Assembly: GCA_022059125.1 (NCBI GenBank)
Contig: JAEUWY010000020.1
Coordinates: 992,001-1,056,000, forward strand
Source: Corynespora cassiicola
Taxonomy: Eukaryota > Ascomycota > Dothideomycetes > Pleosporales > Corynesporascaceae
Length of the DNA: 64,000 nt
Direction of reading: 5' to 3'
A program made the translations under genes and the position numbers. How positions within the stretch are numbered: the first letter of the stretch is position 1; each line of letters starts with the position of its first letter. Below are positions 12,395 to 24,727 of the stretch, piece after piece. The notes under the pieces were generated by a model. That model was not told the origin of the DNA. It did not search any database and saw only the letters and a program-made list of their open reading frames with translations.

Positions 12395-13320
12395 ACGAAC
12401 CAACCAAAAAAGTGTGATTTACTGCAACGGCCGGCCTCTTTGGTGACATGATTGTACTACTACTACTATCTGATGTAATTGTGCGATTCGACGTTCACGG
12501 TTCCTTTCTCTGGGCTTGATGTCACTACATGGCGTCTTTTCGCATTATCATCTCCAATCATCCATTTCAAGATCCCCTGCTCCGCTCTTATTTTAGCGGT
12601 CAGTTTATCATACGCTTCAAACCTTTGTATAATCTGGATTTTCTTTCTCTCTTTTTTATGCATCGTTTGCGTGTTCCATTTTCCTGTTTTTATCTGTCCG
12701 GGTTTTTGGGAGTCTGGGGGGGTTACCAGACAGGAGGGATATACGAAAAACAGGAAAAGGTGCGGTCCTTGGGTTTGGGGTGGGAGGTTTACTTATGAAA
12801 AGCCTTTTTCTTTCAGGATGCTCGCGGGTTGGTGGGCGTACCGTACCATACCCTTGGATGTGTGCACGACGCGGATGCGGTGCTGGTGGTGGGGATTATA
12901 TGTAGATGGGTTAGGAAAACACACTCCTCTTTTTCACGCTCTCTTTATTTCGCTTCTGTTCGTTGGTTTGCTCGCGATGTGAGAAGGGTTGTGATGGGGA
13001 TGGTGGGCAATCGGATGCCGTGGAATGGGAATGCGCGGCACCTTGCGCGTACACCGATCCAAAACCCCCGACGGGCAGTTTTGGTTTCCATGGTTGCCTG
13101 CCTTGTTCCTGGAAGCGCGTGATAACGCATAACCAGTATTGGACCCGAGCACACCCTTTTGAAAGCGAGGAAGAACATTCCAGAGAGGCACCAGCACTCC
13201 CCTCCCTCATTCCTCGGCTCTCTCTCAATGGGATGGAAGGGAGGATGGCAAGGCTTAGCAAAGAGCGAGTGTCAGTTGGTTCGCTTCGCTTCAAGGCGGG
13301 CAGCGGGCTATGCGGCTAGC

Positions 13321-13339
13321 CTGCCTGCCTGCCTGCCTG
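13321..13339. repeat. (CTGC)n tract
   Basis: Five near-perfect tetranucleotide units read directly. Confidence 0.85.
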
Positions 13340-13548
13340 GCATTTGCATTAGCTTTTTCGTTTAGCGTTAGCCCTCTTCTTTTGAAAAGCCCCTGACACT
13401 GGCTCACACATAATATCTCACGCCAGCCCCAGCGCGAAAAAAAGGGCTAAATATATCCAGCAAGGCTGGGCTGGATTGGGGATAGGGGGGAGGGGAGAAG
13501 GTTTATGGGCTGGCTGGGAAGGCGAATGGAGGGGGAGACGGAGGGAGA

Positions 13549-13567
13549 GGCTGGCTGGCTGGCTGGA
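13549..13567. repeat. (GGCT)n tract
   Basis: Four GGCT units followed by GGAT, read directly. Confidence 0.85.
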
Positions 13568-13716
13568 TGGAGGCATGCCGGGACGCCTTTCTTATAAATA
13601 AAGGGATGGGAGGGGATGAGGATTAGGTGAGATGCGAAAGCTGAGATAGCATTGTTTGGGGAGGCGATGCGGTGCTGCGGGAGGGGCTGTGGCGGGCTAT
13701 CTCGCTAGCCACCTAC

Positions 13717-13731
13717 CTAGCTAGCTAGCGG
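13717..13731. repeat. CTAG-rich palindromic tract
   Basis: Three CTAG units in a row, self-complementary, with further CTAG copies nearby at 13704 and 13732-13738. Confidence 0.7.
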
Positions 13732-14770
13732 CCTAGCTATCGTGAGATACGCATGTAGGGCAGGGTAGGTGGGAGGCCTAGGGAGTTTTCGAGCGTCGGG
13801 GCGGCGAGTGGAATGATGCGGTTTTTTTTTCCCCTCCTTCTCTGCAAGCGAGGTGCCGAGCTACCAAACTCGTGATGCGGTGGAATGGAGACGCCTTCGT
13901 AATGGTCATCGTCCTGGACGCGTAAGAGATGCTATCACCTCCCAGCGCTTTTTGCAACAAGCGGTGGTGTTGAGCTTCAGGGCGGACGAAATGGCCGATA
14001 TCAAATCCGCTGGAAGGAGACGCGGCGTGCTTGGTTATCGACGGTCAGGCCTTGGGGTTGAAGGCGCCAAGGCAAGCAGCCGTGTAGGTCCGGTACACTG
14101 TTCATCCCAAGGCGGTTTTTGGTAGCACGCTCGGTAGCACGTGTCTACTCCACGCCTTGGAGGAACGAGCCAGCAAATCTGCTCCTACGGAATGAGATGA
14201 ATCGTGCTGGGCCGACTGAGGGTTAGATGGGAGTCGATCTGCATTTGCGGGCTACTCCATTGCGGTCCGAGAAGGAAACCACACAGGTGCAAGAGTAATC
14301 AACTTTGCCAACACGTCCGTCGCCGTTATTGGATTCTCGAGATTGTCATCGCCGCTTGATTGCCCACCTAGATCTGAACCTGGCTGCGGTATCGAGACCC
14401 TTTTTACTTTTTCTTCTCCGCGACTCCCCGAGCCACCTACTTTGTATGCTCTAGGAGGAGCGGATATGCGGGAGAACTTGGCAGCGTATATCCGAATATA
14501 CGAGGCTGTACCCACAAGTGGTACGTGTTGCACTTCCTCTTAGCGCAGTGGGATTTCTTGTATCTTAGGAAGCGACAAGACAATTAGAAAAGAGGCGATG
14601 GATTAAATGAAACCGAACAAGCCCGGTGGTAAGGCTAGGGTGCCGTGAGGGAAGGGGGCGGAAATCCGCATCGCCAGCAGATCAGGGAGAAATAAGGTAG
14701 GTAGATATCTTGTATACGAGACCTAGTGCTTCCATTTGAATTAATGCATCAGTCCCTGTCTATCCATAAT

Positions 14771-15448
14771 TTAAACCAAAAGCCTTTTTTTCCTGCACCG
14801 GTCCACTTGGCGAGGCATGTCTGGTGGCTCCGCAAACCTGCGTTTGCCCAAATCCTCCGGAGAGCGATTTATATGGCGCAGAAACTCGGTAAAGGAATCT
14901 CGCAGGGGCTGATACGAGGGCCTGACAGGGCCTGGACGGGGCGAAGCGTCTGACGTAGGGATGTAGTAGGGCTTAGCTCCAGTGGTTGGAGATGCTTTGA
15001 CATGCGACAGCCGCAACGGGTTTTTGCTGCCCTGGCTTCGCTTGCGCGCTGTGCTACTGTGGTGAGTCGTGTGGCAATTGAGTAGTATGTTGCGAGAGGG
15101 CAGGCTGCAGCCTTCTTCGTCTTTGCCTTTGTGCCCTCTCAGTGCTCCAAGGAGAGAGGTGCTGCTGAATCGGTGGCCGTTCTGCAAGCGATAGGGGAGC
15201 CCTTGTGGGATACAAAGTTATTTTTTTCCCACTCTCATTGGCAAAGGAGAGTAAGCATCCAAGTAGGCGAGTAAAACCAGGCTCAGGAGGAATGCCGCAC
15301 CAAGATTTTGCCGTCGCTGCAGGATCTTTGGTTTGGTCCCTTCAATAAGGAGGGTTGGAAGGGCCGTCGAACTCGATTCGAGAAATTGTTGAACGGAACC
15401 CCGGAGGCTAACGCACACTGGCGACATCAATGATTGGCCACGGCACAT
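14771..15448 (-). CDS. Candidate two-exon single-pass membrane protein, unrecognised
   Basis: Two minus-strand open frames can be joined without phase change. Exon 15448-15233 ends in a hydrophobic helix (about residues 49-65, NLGAAFLLSLVLLAYLDAY). A 51-base intron, donor GTGGGA and acceptor TTGCAG, leads to exon 15181-14771. The product would be 208 residues: a short N-terminus, one membrane segment and a basic, Ser/Pro-rich tail that ends in a Lys/Arg cluster. Its residue use is more protein-like than that of neighbouring frames, and the acceptor sits exactly where the second frame becomes open. The donor is weak and I recognise no family, so this could be chance. It lies tail-to-tail with nothing and head-to-head with the glycosyltransferase gene. 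Confidence 0.35.
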
Positions 15449-15935
15449 AAATGACGATGGGTGATTGGCCTTCCATCATGCGCCTTCCCCTGGCCAGTAT
15501 AGCTGAGCTTACAGTATTTGCATCGTTGCCCCCGGCACCCTCTCTATTACAGGATGTGCACAATCTGGATCGGCCATGTACTCGGGCACCCCATTTCGAC
15601 TGAGCGCCCAGATGCGAAATGCCGGGCTGGACGGTTGGCTGAACGGCAACTTGCCGCCCGCTGCGCCCGCAAACGTGCAGGCATGGTTAGCAGATGTGAT
15701 GGATGAGATTAGGCCCCAATACTTCGTTAACTTCCGGCCGTCAGGTGTGTTGAGCCTAGTCTACCGCTGGGTCTCACGTCTGATCTCTGATCTCCTCTTC
15801 TCTTCCTCCTCCTCCCCCTCCATCTTTATTCGGGACTTCGTCGCCGAACTGTCTCTCGTTTCTACCGCCTTTTGTTTCGCATTTACCTCCGTTTTTCTTG
15901 GGCACTGATTTGTTGGAGATATTGTCGGTAATCAG
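15449..15935. promoter_or_regulatory. 5' region of the GT34-like gene with an upstream open frame
   Basis: A + strand frame starts at ATG 15576 and is followed by a good donor (CAG|GTGTGT) at 15745. An acceptor (AATCAG) lies directly before the ATG at 15936. Splicing these joins the upstream frame out of phase with the enzyme, so it is more likely a 5'-UTR exon with an upstream ORF than an N-terminal extension. Confidence 0.4.
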
Positions 15936-17341
15936 ATGGTTCGCAAGATGGCGCTACTCACAAATGGACGCATTGTGATTGTGAGCGTGGCTACCTTCCT
16001 CATTGTCCTCATTTGCTTCGTGTCGCTACGGGGCGATTCAGTCGAGTCGATACGGCATCTCAAGGATCATGCACAGAATGCTGCTCAGAATGCCGCTGAG
16101 AAGTACGACATTCCCCGTTTCCTGGCTCCCTCCTTAACATGCTTTTTGCGCGCCTTGCCTTGCATACTAAGCCACCCTCAGCTTTTGCGCGCCGGAGACA
16201 AAGCCCGATTTTGCGAAGCCCACAGTCAGCGATACCATTTATCGCCTGTTTGATGTGATCCGACACCCCATCACTGCTAAGAAATACGTTGATCTGGACG
16301 GCAATGAGTTCGAAGTCAAGGGCTCAACTTGGGAGAAGAGCTTGGGGAGTGAAATTTTGATCCTCGACATTGACACGCGCTTGCCCGACGGAGAGAACGA
16401 GATTTTCAACGAAAAGCATTTGAACTGGAAAGCCATGGACAAGGGTGGGATGGGAATGGTTTCCGCTGCCTTCATGAACCACTATCTCTATTGTGAGTCC
16501 AGCCGACGAAGAACAAAAGATTGCGGGGTAAAACGGGGTAGTTCTAACAATAGACAGCCCAGATCCACGGTTATGATTACAAGTTCTTCCATGCTTCGCA
16601 CATGGAGGATATGCATGACACTTGGGTAAAGCCACACGTGGTCCAGGAGATGTTGCATTCGTACAAGTTTGTCGTTTTTATCGATGCCGATGCCACCATT
16701 ACCCATCTCGAAGTTCCCATGGAGTGGATGTTTAACAGGTGGAACATTACCGAAAACACAAGCATTGCCCTGCCCGTCGACACCGAGCAGATCCTGAATG
16801 GTGATAAGAACGCCAGCCACGACAGCAAGGGGAACATGGAGCTCAACACGGGGGTCATCATTGCGCAGGCTCTTCCTTATACATTCGAGATGCTCACGGC
16901 CTGGAAGACGTGTCCCACCGAGCGCCGATATGAGGGCTGCGGCCAGTGGAAGAACAACTGGAGTCACGAGCAGAGGGCTTTCAGCGAGTACATCCGGTAC
17001 GACTTCAACGAGAATAACAACATTGTGGTAAGTAGCGGTCCCGTGGTTTTGCATCCGGTTCCAGTATGCTGACGTTTTCTCCCAAGGAAATTCCGTGCGA
17101 CGAAGCGATGGGTTATCCCGGAATCGGCGACAAATCTTGGATCCTGAGCGACTGCAAAGGACAATTCGTCCGCCACCACACGGTCGACAAGGGCTTTACC
17201 AAGGCAAGCAGCGGCGATGCCATGGTTCAAGCCTTTGCCGATATCATGCAGACAACTCTCGTCAAGAACCAGCAGCGTGTACGGATAGACGAAGGAGGGT
17301 TCACAAAGGGCTTCATGGACAAGTTTAAGAACGACAGTTGA
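15936..17341 (+). CDS. Type II membrane glycosyltransferase, GT34 (GMA12/MNN10)-like
   Basis: Four exons, 15936-16116, 16172-16492, 16558-17027 and 17087-17341, give 408 residues with consistent phases. A short basic N-terminus and a signal anchor at about 12-30 (RIVIVSVATFLIVLICFVSL) place it in the Golgi with a lumenal catalytic part. The catalytic region opens with the strand ILILDIDTRLP. HGYDYKFFHAS follows, then W-x-K-P (190-193), and the nucleotide-sugar binding DxD motif is DAD at 210-212 (FIDADATI). LNTGVIIAQ and a late H-x-V-D block follow. This order fits GT34 alpha-mannosyl/galactosyltransferases, which extend N-glycans or galactomannan from nucleotide sugars. It is more divergent than Mnn10 itself, so the sugar and linkage are open. 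The first intron (acceptor after ACTAAG) is the least certain. Confidence 0.7.
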
Positions 17342-18329
17342 TAAGCCCAGGAAACGATTAAAAGCGACTAATTAATGGTATATGGCGTTATCGGTTGGGT
17401 GCAAACGGTCTTGCATATAGGATACCTCTTCAATGTCTCGGTCTTATTTCCATGTGCCATGGGCGGATTTTTGTTATTGTATAATACTCGACGCGCCGTT
17501 ATTTGAGAGCGTATGAAGGACATACTGATACCAATTTTTTAGCGTAATGTATCATAGACGAGAAGAAAACTGGCACTATGATGTTGAGGTTGGGTTCACC
17601 CAGAGATATGACCAGATTGGACGGGATGTGGTACCTGTACGACAGTGTGACGGAACGCCACAGTTCTGTTCTCAAGCAGCCACTTTATCGGCGGGAATAC
17701 ACAGAAACATCGCCATATGAGAAATCCTCGAAATACCTGCGGGGTCAGTTCGCTACACGCAATTGATAAAAGACTGCGCGGGGTCAGAGGCTGCTGCACA
17801 GGGTTACGGCAGTGGCTTGCAGAATTAGCGAATTTGAGCAGAACCACGAGCAGATCCTTGGACTAAATCTGCAGCGTATTAGTGGATATCTTAGGTCTGC
17901 ATCTCATGGAAACGGAATAGATTGAGAAAGTGTACCAAAATACTTTCAAGTCCACCTAGTGCTTGCGATTTACGATAAAGGTGGGGTATTCAGCATGAGA
18001 ACTTATTTGAGCATGATGTAAGATAACTCGCTTCTGAAGCTAAGGATACTGGAGACGAAACAGTCGAAGCCCACATTGTAATGTGCATAGGCCCCGGGGC
18101 CCACGATGGATATCGTCACGTGCTCAGAGCTTGACCTCCATCTTGGCCCGTGCACTCGAGCGCGTTGCCGGGGCGGAACAGAATGACGTCCAAACAACAA
18201 TGTCAGCCTAAGCCTTTCTCACCAGCGCCAATTTTCACCCCCAGCCTGCGCGGCGCATCCTCATCGCTCCATCACCTTTGTCGCTCTCTTCATCTCTCAT
18301 TAACCTGTCTCCACCTGTGCTGGTCCACG
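17342..18329. other. Intergenic, no gene recognised
   Basis: About 1 kb of mixed composition. The last 150 bases are C-rich and CT-rich, as is usual upstream of fungal start codons; nothing else is seen. Confidence 0.5.
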
Positions 18330-19390
18330 ATGCCGTCGTCGTTCGATGCCGCTGACCGCGCGCCGCCCACGGTCGTCACCAACGGCACCCCGCCGCTCAG
18401 AGCCTCTCGACTGCCATCGCGCCTGCGCGTGCCCATTCTCATTGTACTGAACTGGGGCGTTCAGAATGCTCTTTGGAGCGTCGCCGAGAACTTCCTGGAT
18501 CCCGAGCTGGGAGCCATCACCAGGACCGAGAATGAGTGGTGGTCACCATACGCACGCCTAGGATACAAGGTGCTGATCATCTTCTTGGGGTGGTACCTGC
18601 GATATGACTGTAAGTCCTATACTGTTCTGCGAAAAGAAGAAGAAGGACTTGCTAACGCAAATGTGCCGCAGACATCGACGTGGCCTCTCTCAACGTCCTG
18701 ACCCACGTGCCGTTCGCCTACCTTTTGAGCACCTACTACAATGTCTCCCATACCTACATTGGCGCCTTTATTGGCATTGAGATGCTTTCCATTGTCATCC
18801 CGACTTTCCTATTGCGTCCGAGATCTGTGGCGCACAACCCGAACGTGCCGATCCGCAATCGCTACTTGCTGAACAGTTTCCAAGTACAGTGGGCAAACAT
18901 CTTTCTTGCGATTGGCGTGTACTCCATCGTGATTTGGGGTGCCTTAAAGTCTCAATTCCTGTCTCCATATCTCGTGCAGCACTTCGACATCCCCACCGTG
19001 GAGGCTTCTCACAATGAAACTCCATTGACGCTCGCAGCCAAGATTTTTGTCATTGGATTCGCCGCAAAGGCTTTCATCCTGAACCCTTCTTTCGCTGCTC
19101 AACCAGCGTCAGGCGCTGCCACTCCCACGCAGGAGTTTGACCCCGCGACTGCGACCCTACCGGAGACTGTGAAGCACAACGTGTGGTTTTTCAGCAGGCG
19201 CACCAGGACCTTGATCAGGCAGACCACCATCTTGAATGCATTCCTCTTCGCAAACACGGTCCAGCGCTGCCTCACTCTGCAGAGCAGTGATTTTGCCGGC
19301 GCCGCGGGATATGCGGGTCTCTGGATCTTCGCCAATGTCATCGTTGCCGGATGGTGGGTATGGGTTGGTGACACTTCGGAAGAGGACTGA
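18330..19390 (+). CDS. Polytopic fungal membrane protein, function unknown
   Basis: Two exons, 18330-18609 and 18672-19390, with a 62-base intron (GTAAGT donor, CCGCAG acceptor), give 332 residues. The start at 18330 follows a CT-rich leader and a CCACG context. Hydrophobic segments lie near residues 34-52, 78-91, 97-115, 122-141, 165-184, 214-231 and 303-325, so six or seven membrane spans are likely. Conserved-looking loops are NPNVPIRNRYLLNSFQVQW between spans and a basic RRTRTLIRQTTILN stretch before the last span. I do not recognise a named family. The clean splice and hydrophobic pattern make a real gene likely. The tail is short and acidic (DTSEED). Confidence 0.75.
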
Positions 19391-22321
19391 ATGCGCAGAA
19401 AGGCCTTCGAAAGCGGGCATAAAGCTGTATACGATGGCGAAAAAGCAGTGGAGGCATAATGCATTTCGATTTTTTTTAATGGTCGCGAGTCTTTACTTTC
19501 TTCCAACCGTTCATGGGACCATTGCTGTTAGCAATCGTTACTTTCAGGCCAATTGGAGATCGAAGAGCGAGGCGTTTATAGCCAAGGAATTACGAGCGGA
19601 GGGGGCATTGGAGATATACGATACCACAATTTCTTTGAGTGCCTCATCATATGATGCTTCCAAATCAATTACTCCTCCAAGATGTTTCTCTCTACATAAA
19701 GTCTGCCGATATTCACTCTGTCTCCATTCTCGGTTGTATCCAAGCATCGCGTATGATAACCCACGAACCGCCTGAAGTGCGGCAGATCAACCCAACGCTG
19801 CACCGCTGTGGCTGCCAGGTGTCGATGACCCATGAGAGTGGTAGTAATTCTCCGTTCGACGCCCTCACAACGCACACCCACGTGCAAACCAGTCGTTAAA
19901 ACATTGCTTCCCCCGCATTGCACCCCCCCTCCACACTTACGAAATCGAAACCATTGACTTCATCAATGGATTGCTATCTCCCCGCCCTCCCCTTTTTGTC
20001 GTGGGGCAGTTCAAAGACAACCTAACTTTGCCTCACCGATCGCACGAGTGCGACACCTCCAGCTAACAAGAAAAAAAGGTGCGTACCATCTGAGCCTAAC
20101 CCAATATCTCGAGAAGACGAGATTACTGATCATGAGGGCCTGAGAGCCTGGGGTATGTATCACAGCCCATGTTCCCCGCAAAAGCAACGCGGGGAGGGGG
20201 GGGGGCGTGATAGAAGGACAAGCATCTAGGAAAAAACAATATCACTCGGGCATTTGGCTGTTCTTGATCACTTCCCACTTGGGAATGCGTCTGTGACACT
20301 GCGCCAACATGGAAAAAAAAAGAATGACAGCGAAAAAGAAAGGGGATGGGAAAGTCACGGACAGGGGTCATCATGGGTGTATTTGTTTTCCGGGGGTGTT
20401 CCGCCTGCGTGGTTAGGGCTAGGGTCGGGGCGTAAGCGGCAGGTAGGTGTGTAGGGCTTTGCGGGCGGGCGGGTCTAGGGTCGGGGCGTCCGCGTTGGAA
20501 AAAAAAATTAGATTCAGTTCGTAGCCCCCTTGTCCTCACCTGCAGGTTTTTTTTCTTTGTTTTGTTGCGTTCTTCTTTGCGCGTTTGGGACCATGCGTGT
20601 CTGGCAGGTGTGGCGTCTGTGTGGCGTTGGGTCCGCCAAAGAAGCATTCTGCAAAGGCGGTTTGGGGGGGGAGCAGGGGTTGTGTGCATGCTTGCTTGCT
20701 TGCTGGGGGAGGCTGTGAGGATTCATGGTTTCTTGCAGCCAGCCAAACGAGATGTGATTTCGGATATTAAAAAAAGATGGGCTTGGTTTGAGCTTGCTTT
20801 TGGGGGTGGAACTGGGCTTGACTCAGCCTTGGGTCGGTGGGGAAGAAGTGTTGGATGGTTGTTGCCACTGCCTTTTGCATTGCATGAGAGGTGCGGTTGT
20901 ACGTAATTGAAAGATAACAGATTCGTGTCTGAAGTCGAAGGATGTGAAATAAGCATGTGGTGTTGCAGAAGGTTGTGGAGGGAGTGTGAGTACCAGGTTT
21001 GTGATGACATGGATCGATGATGCAGACTGATATTATTTGGAATGCGTTTTGTTGTTTGTGATGAGCATGCATGAAGTGTTTCGGTTCAGGCTTTCGCGGA
21101 AGATGATGTTTTGTGGCAGAAGCCCCGTTTTGGATTTAGACGGTTGGATATCGGTTGAATGACCGTTCATGGTGGTTTTTCGGAAGGGGTATCTATCTAA
21201 ACAAGGTGAAGGCGATACGCACCTTCTTCGTAAAAAGATAGAATGGTATCAAGGCTCTGAACTTGGACTAAGGAATGAGACATAATCTGAGCTGAACTAA
21301 GGGCGATTCCTTCGTAGTTTAACGATTTAGTTCAAATGATTGGGTTTTGCTTATCTTGTGACTTCCTGACACTATAATTTTCAAGAAGAATCTTGAAAAA
21401 AGGGGAACAGAGACAAGACAGCTTTCTGCAGCGTCGATTCACATTCCTCTTGCTAACATCTAGTCTGTGCACTGAGAGTAAACGCTACAGCAGGCTGTAA
21501 AACAGCTGCAGGTATTTGAGGTGTTTCTCTTGTTCTGGGATATTAAGTATATAAGTTCCATAACTCTCTGTATCGTTACATAGCTACAGCAGTAGTCGTA
21601 CCGTGTGTGGTAATTTGATGTAGCTAGAAGATATCTAAGCTGTTCTTCGGTTGTGATCCACTTCAACTCCCCAACTATCGAGTTACCGAACGTCCGAACA
21701 CCGAGCAACTGAACCTTACAGTATATTCGGCTCAGGTATACGTAGTGCTAGCGGAAGGCCGGCTTCTGAGCATCCGTATCCGAATCAGAACTCGAAGTCA
21801 GACGATTCTATTACTAATGTATAAGCGCCCAAGCAATCGATCTAGAAGTATGTTAGTGACAAAAAGGTATGTAGCTATACTAGGTTGAGTTTGCTTGCTG
21901 TCACCTACTGTTTAATCCTAGCTCAAACACGAAAGAATGGACTCGTTCAGCTCTTTAGTTACTAAGCCGATCAAGGAAAAGTAGTAATTTTTGTAGTATG
22001 TTTGCTGGTTAGGATAAATTGTTTTCTGTCCGAGATTCCTTTCAGTATCGCATCAGGGTCTTCATTCCACTAGCTTGCTGGCCCGGTCTCACCATGTGTG
22101 TTTATTCACTTTGGTGCTCAGCCCGAGCTTGAGATTGAATACTGGCAGTGGTACCTCGGTATCATGCATTCCACCTAGGTTGCGCACATGCACGAAGCTA
22201 TCTATTAGCCCTCAAGTATATCAGCCAATACATCCATTTACAAGCAATTGGATTTACTTGAGTAGAAGCAGACCAAAACCCTCTTTACCATCATATTTTT
22301 CTCCCAACACTGCTAATAGAC
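19391..22321. other. Intergenic, no gene recognised
   Basis: About 2.9 kb. Near 20405-20490 the sequence CTAGGGTCGGGGCG occurs twice, about 65 bases apart. After about 21.1 kb the composition becomes AT-richer and no frame has protein-like features. Confidence 0.5.
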
Positions 22322-22777
22322 TCCAAAAAGTACCGCGAGCTCGTTGTTCTGCTTTCCTCGGCAAAATTCAAATCAACATATGAATGGACGCATCACATAC
22401 CACTCTCCTCTAGGTTTGGAATAACTGATAAGCAAAGGCAAGAGCTTGCACATGCGGGAGAGGTAAAAGGGTACTGTTCCAAGAGGTCCTGGGACAATGA
22501 AGTGGGATTCAACGACAAAGAGAAGACATTGCTGGAATTTCTTGAGGCTGTAATTGACCTTGGGGAAGTGGATGAAGAGCTCTGGAAGCAGGTGACTGGC
22601 GTGTTTTCGGAAAGAGAGATTGTAGAGATTGTTTCTATGCAGGTACGTGCCAAAGGCGACGGAGTTCACAGGAGTACGCCGTGTGCTGACGACTGCCAGG
22701 GATTCTATTATACCTTTTCAAGAATCACGACAGTATTGAAGGTTGAATTGGACGAGTTACCACAGCCCAAAATATAG
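22322..22777 (+). pseudogene. Carboxymuconolactone decarboxylase/AhpD-like gene, 5' part missing
   Basis: An open frame from 22322 reads KYRELVVLLSSAKF, then YEWTHHIPLSSRFGIT, then an LLEFLEAVIDLGEVDEELW helix and REIVEIVSMQ. A donor at 22643 (CAG|GTACGT) and acceptor at 22699 (TGCCAG) remove 57 bases and join to GFYYTFSRITTVLKVELDE and a stop at 22777. This matches the middle and end of fungal carboxymuconolactone-decarboxylase-like (AhpD-fold) proteins. The expected N-terminal 50-60 residues are not visible upstream. An acceptor-like TGCTAATAG lies just before 22322, but no exon with the family's usual start is found in the AT-richer sequence before it. The family's catalytic Cys-x-x-Cys is not seen; fungal members often lack it. 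It is either truncated or has an undetected first exon. Confidence 0.55.
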
Positions 22778-24727
22778 ACCCTGCTCAAGTAGCAATGTTT
22801 GAAGTCAGTCGCAAATAGAATGAAATTCGCGCCATTCGTGAGATGAAGTCATCGCATATGTACCCTTTCTTGCCCACGAGATTTTTCCTAAAGATGAGGA
22901 TGCTTAGGAGCGTGATGAATTGTGTGGAAATACCTGTCACGGAAGGGGACGAGGAAGAGGCAGAAGAATCTATCACGTGGTAGCCTCGCCAATATACCTC
23001 CTAGGTAGCACTGATTGAAGTGGCTTTATTAATCGATTGAACACCAACCCTTTATAGCAAGTTTAAGCAAGTAGTTTCTCGGCACAAGCTAGACATCTTG
23101 TGTGATTATTCAATCTCTGAGATTCAAGTGCAAAACTGCTGACCTAGGTATGATGTATTGCAAGCCCCCGCGGAGTCCATCACGTATGGGATGGCAGATC
23201 TTCACTTGAAGACGGGAAAAGCTGTCATGATGGACAAGCGCGCATTGTGGGTATCAAAGGCTCTTGCCGAGATCCACCGCGGATTTGATTTGGAATCCGA
23301 CGTCGGTTTCGGTTAGGGCAAAGGAGAGGTTGAGAAAAATGTGTTTGGCGACGTCATACAGGATCCACGCGCGTAACGTCATTCCTCCCCCTCGAGAAGT
23401 TCCAGCCGTGGCACGGGCTCGAATTGCACATGAATTTCGATATCAATGTTTTCTATCCAAAGCTTTTCGATAGCTTTGTTTTAGCAAGAGGCCATTGTTT
23501 CGAAGGGTTGAGCAGGTCATCCTTGCGTTCTGCTGGGAGTCAAGGTCATCTTTTTCGATCTCGCGGGCTGGAAGGGACCGGGAGGCCGAAGCCAAGCTTG
23601 AACAAGCATTCCAGAGACATGTCTTATCGATATACCCACATTCACATTGTTGGATCTACAAGAATCGAGAGCAGCCATAGCGATGGGGGCCATGTTCGAG
23701 ACAGGTCGGCCAGAGTTGATGGCTCTTGAGTCGTCTCCTGTGTACTTGAATTGACCATCTACAATAACTACAACTCAGGAAACCGACCCGCTGCTCCGCG
23801 GAAAACATACACCTGGCTGTGTTTCATAAGCAGCTGCTGGTGAGAAATCGCTGGCTTCGGTGCTTTGTCATTTCACGGTCCTTGCGAACTGCTCACACCC
23901 TGAGGGTAGACGCTGCGCTTAGGCAGAAGGGTGCAGCCATCTCAAAGCATCCCTTGGATCCAAACGAGGCACTAAACCCTCCCTTCCCTCCGTCATCCTC
24001 ACCTCTCATCGCAATCTCGATGGACGGCATGGAATTCTGCAGAGTGACAAGCTTCGATACGTCATGCTCGGCCGGGAAAGGTTGCGTAAGCGAGAAGCTT
24101 GTGGGTAGCGATGTCATTGCGTGCCCGCACGCGGCCAACATGACCCCACGGCCCATCATCACGACTGGCTGCTTTGCAAAGCCGGCTCCCCCGGCAGCGC
24201 AGGGTGGCTAGGCATGAAAGCTTCGGATTCGTAGGGCCAGCAGTCAAGCTCGTCGAAGCCGTGATCGTCGGCGGCCGCGCTTCCCGGAGACCCTGTGATG
24301 GGGGGCAAAGGGCCTGCGAAGTCGATGCCCTCGTGCGGAGCAGTTTGATTGAAAATCATGAGATGGCGCTTCTTTCATTACGAATATCCGTCCCTTCTCT
24401 TGCATAGTCGCCCTTTTCTCGTCGCTTGCTCTCCAGCCTTGCATACAGAAGAAAGAGTTTGAGAACAGTCAGTCTGCTGAGCGTGGCCGTTTCAGACCAC
24501 CATTCCTCGACGGATCAGGCAGGCGTGCATATCCCACCCAGAAGGTTCATCCCGTCCGTCCGTCTCGACTCTCCTCAGCCCTCCCGTCGCCTCCCACAAA
24601 ATCCGTCACAGACGGCCGCCTCACTCTTCTCCGCATCCTGCGCTCAACTTTCCATCCGGGGAACCGCCCTTCTCCACCAACATCAGACCACCCCTGGGCC
24701 AGCACACGGCTCGTCTACCCCGCAGTC
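22778..24727. other. Intergenic, no gene recognised
   Basis: About 1.9 kb. The last 250 bases before the ATG at 24728 are pyrimidine-rich (CCTCC, CACC), typical of a fungal leader. Other frames show no recognisable domain. Confidence 0.5.

Larger units (their letters stand above)
12395..14770. other. Intergenic with tetranucleotide repeats
   Basis: About 2.4 kb downstream of CLU1 with no recognisable coding region. It contains (TGCC)n, (GGCT)n and a CTAGCTAGCTAGC palindromic tract. The frames here are short and low in complexity. Confidence 0.5.

Noticed and set aside
20400..20490. TAGGG-containing repeats that resemble telomere DNA
   Set aside because: Only isolated GTTAGGGCTAGGG and two copies of CTAGGGTCGGGGCG; no tandem TTAGGG array.
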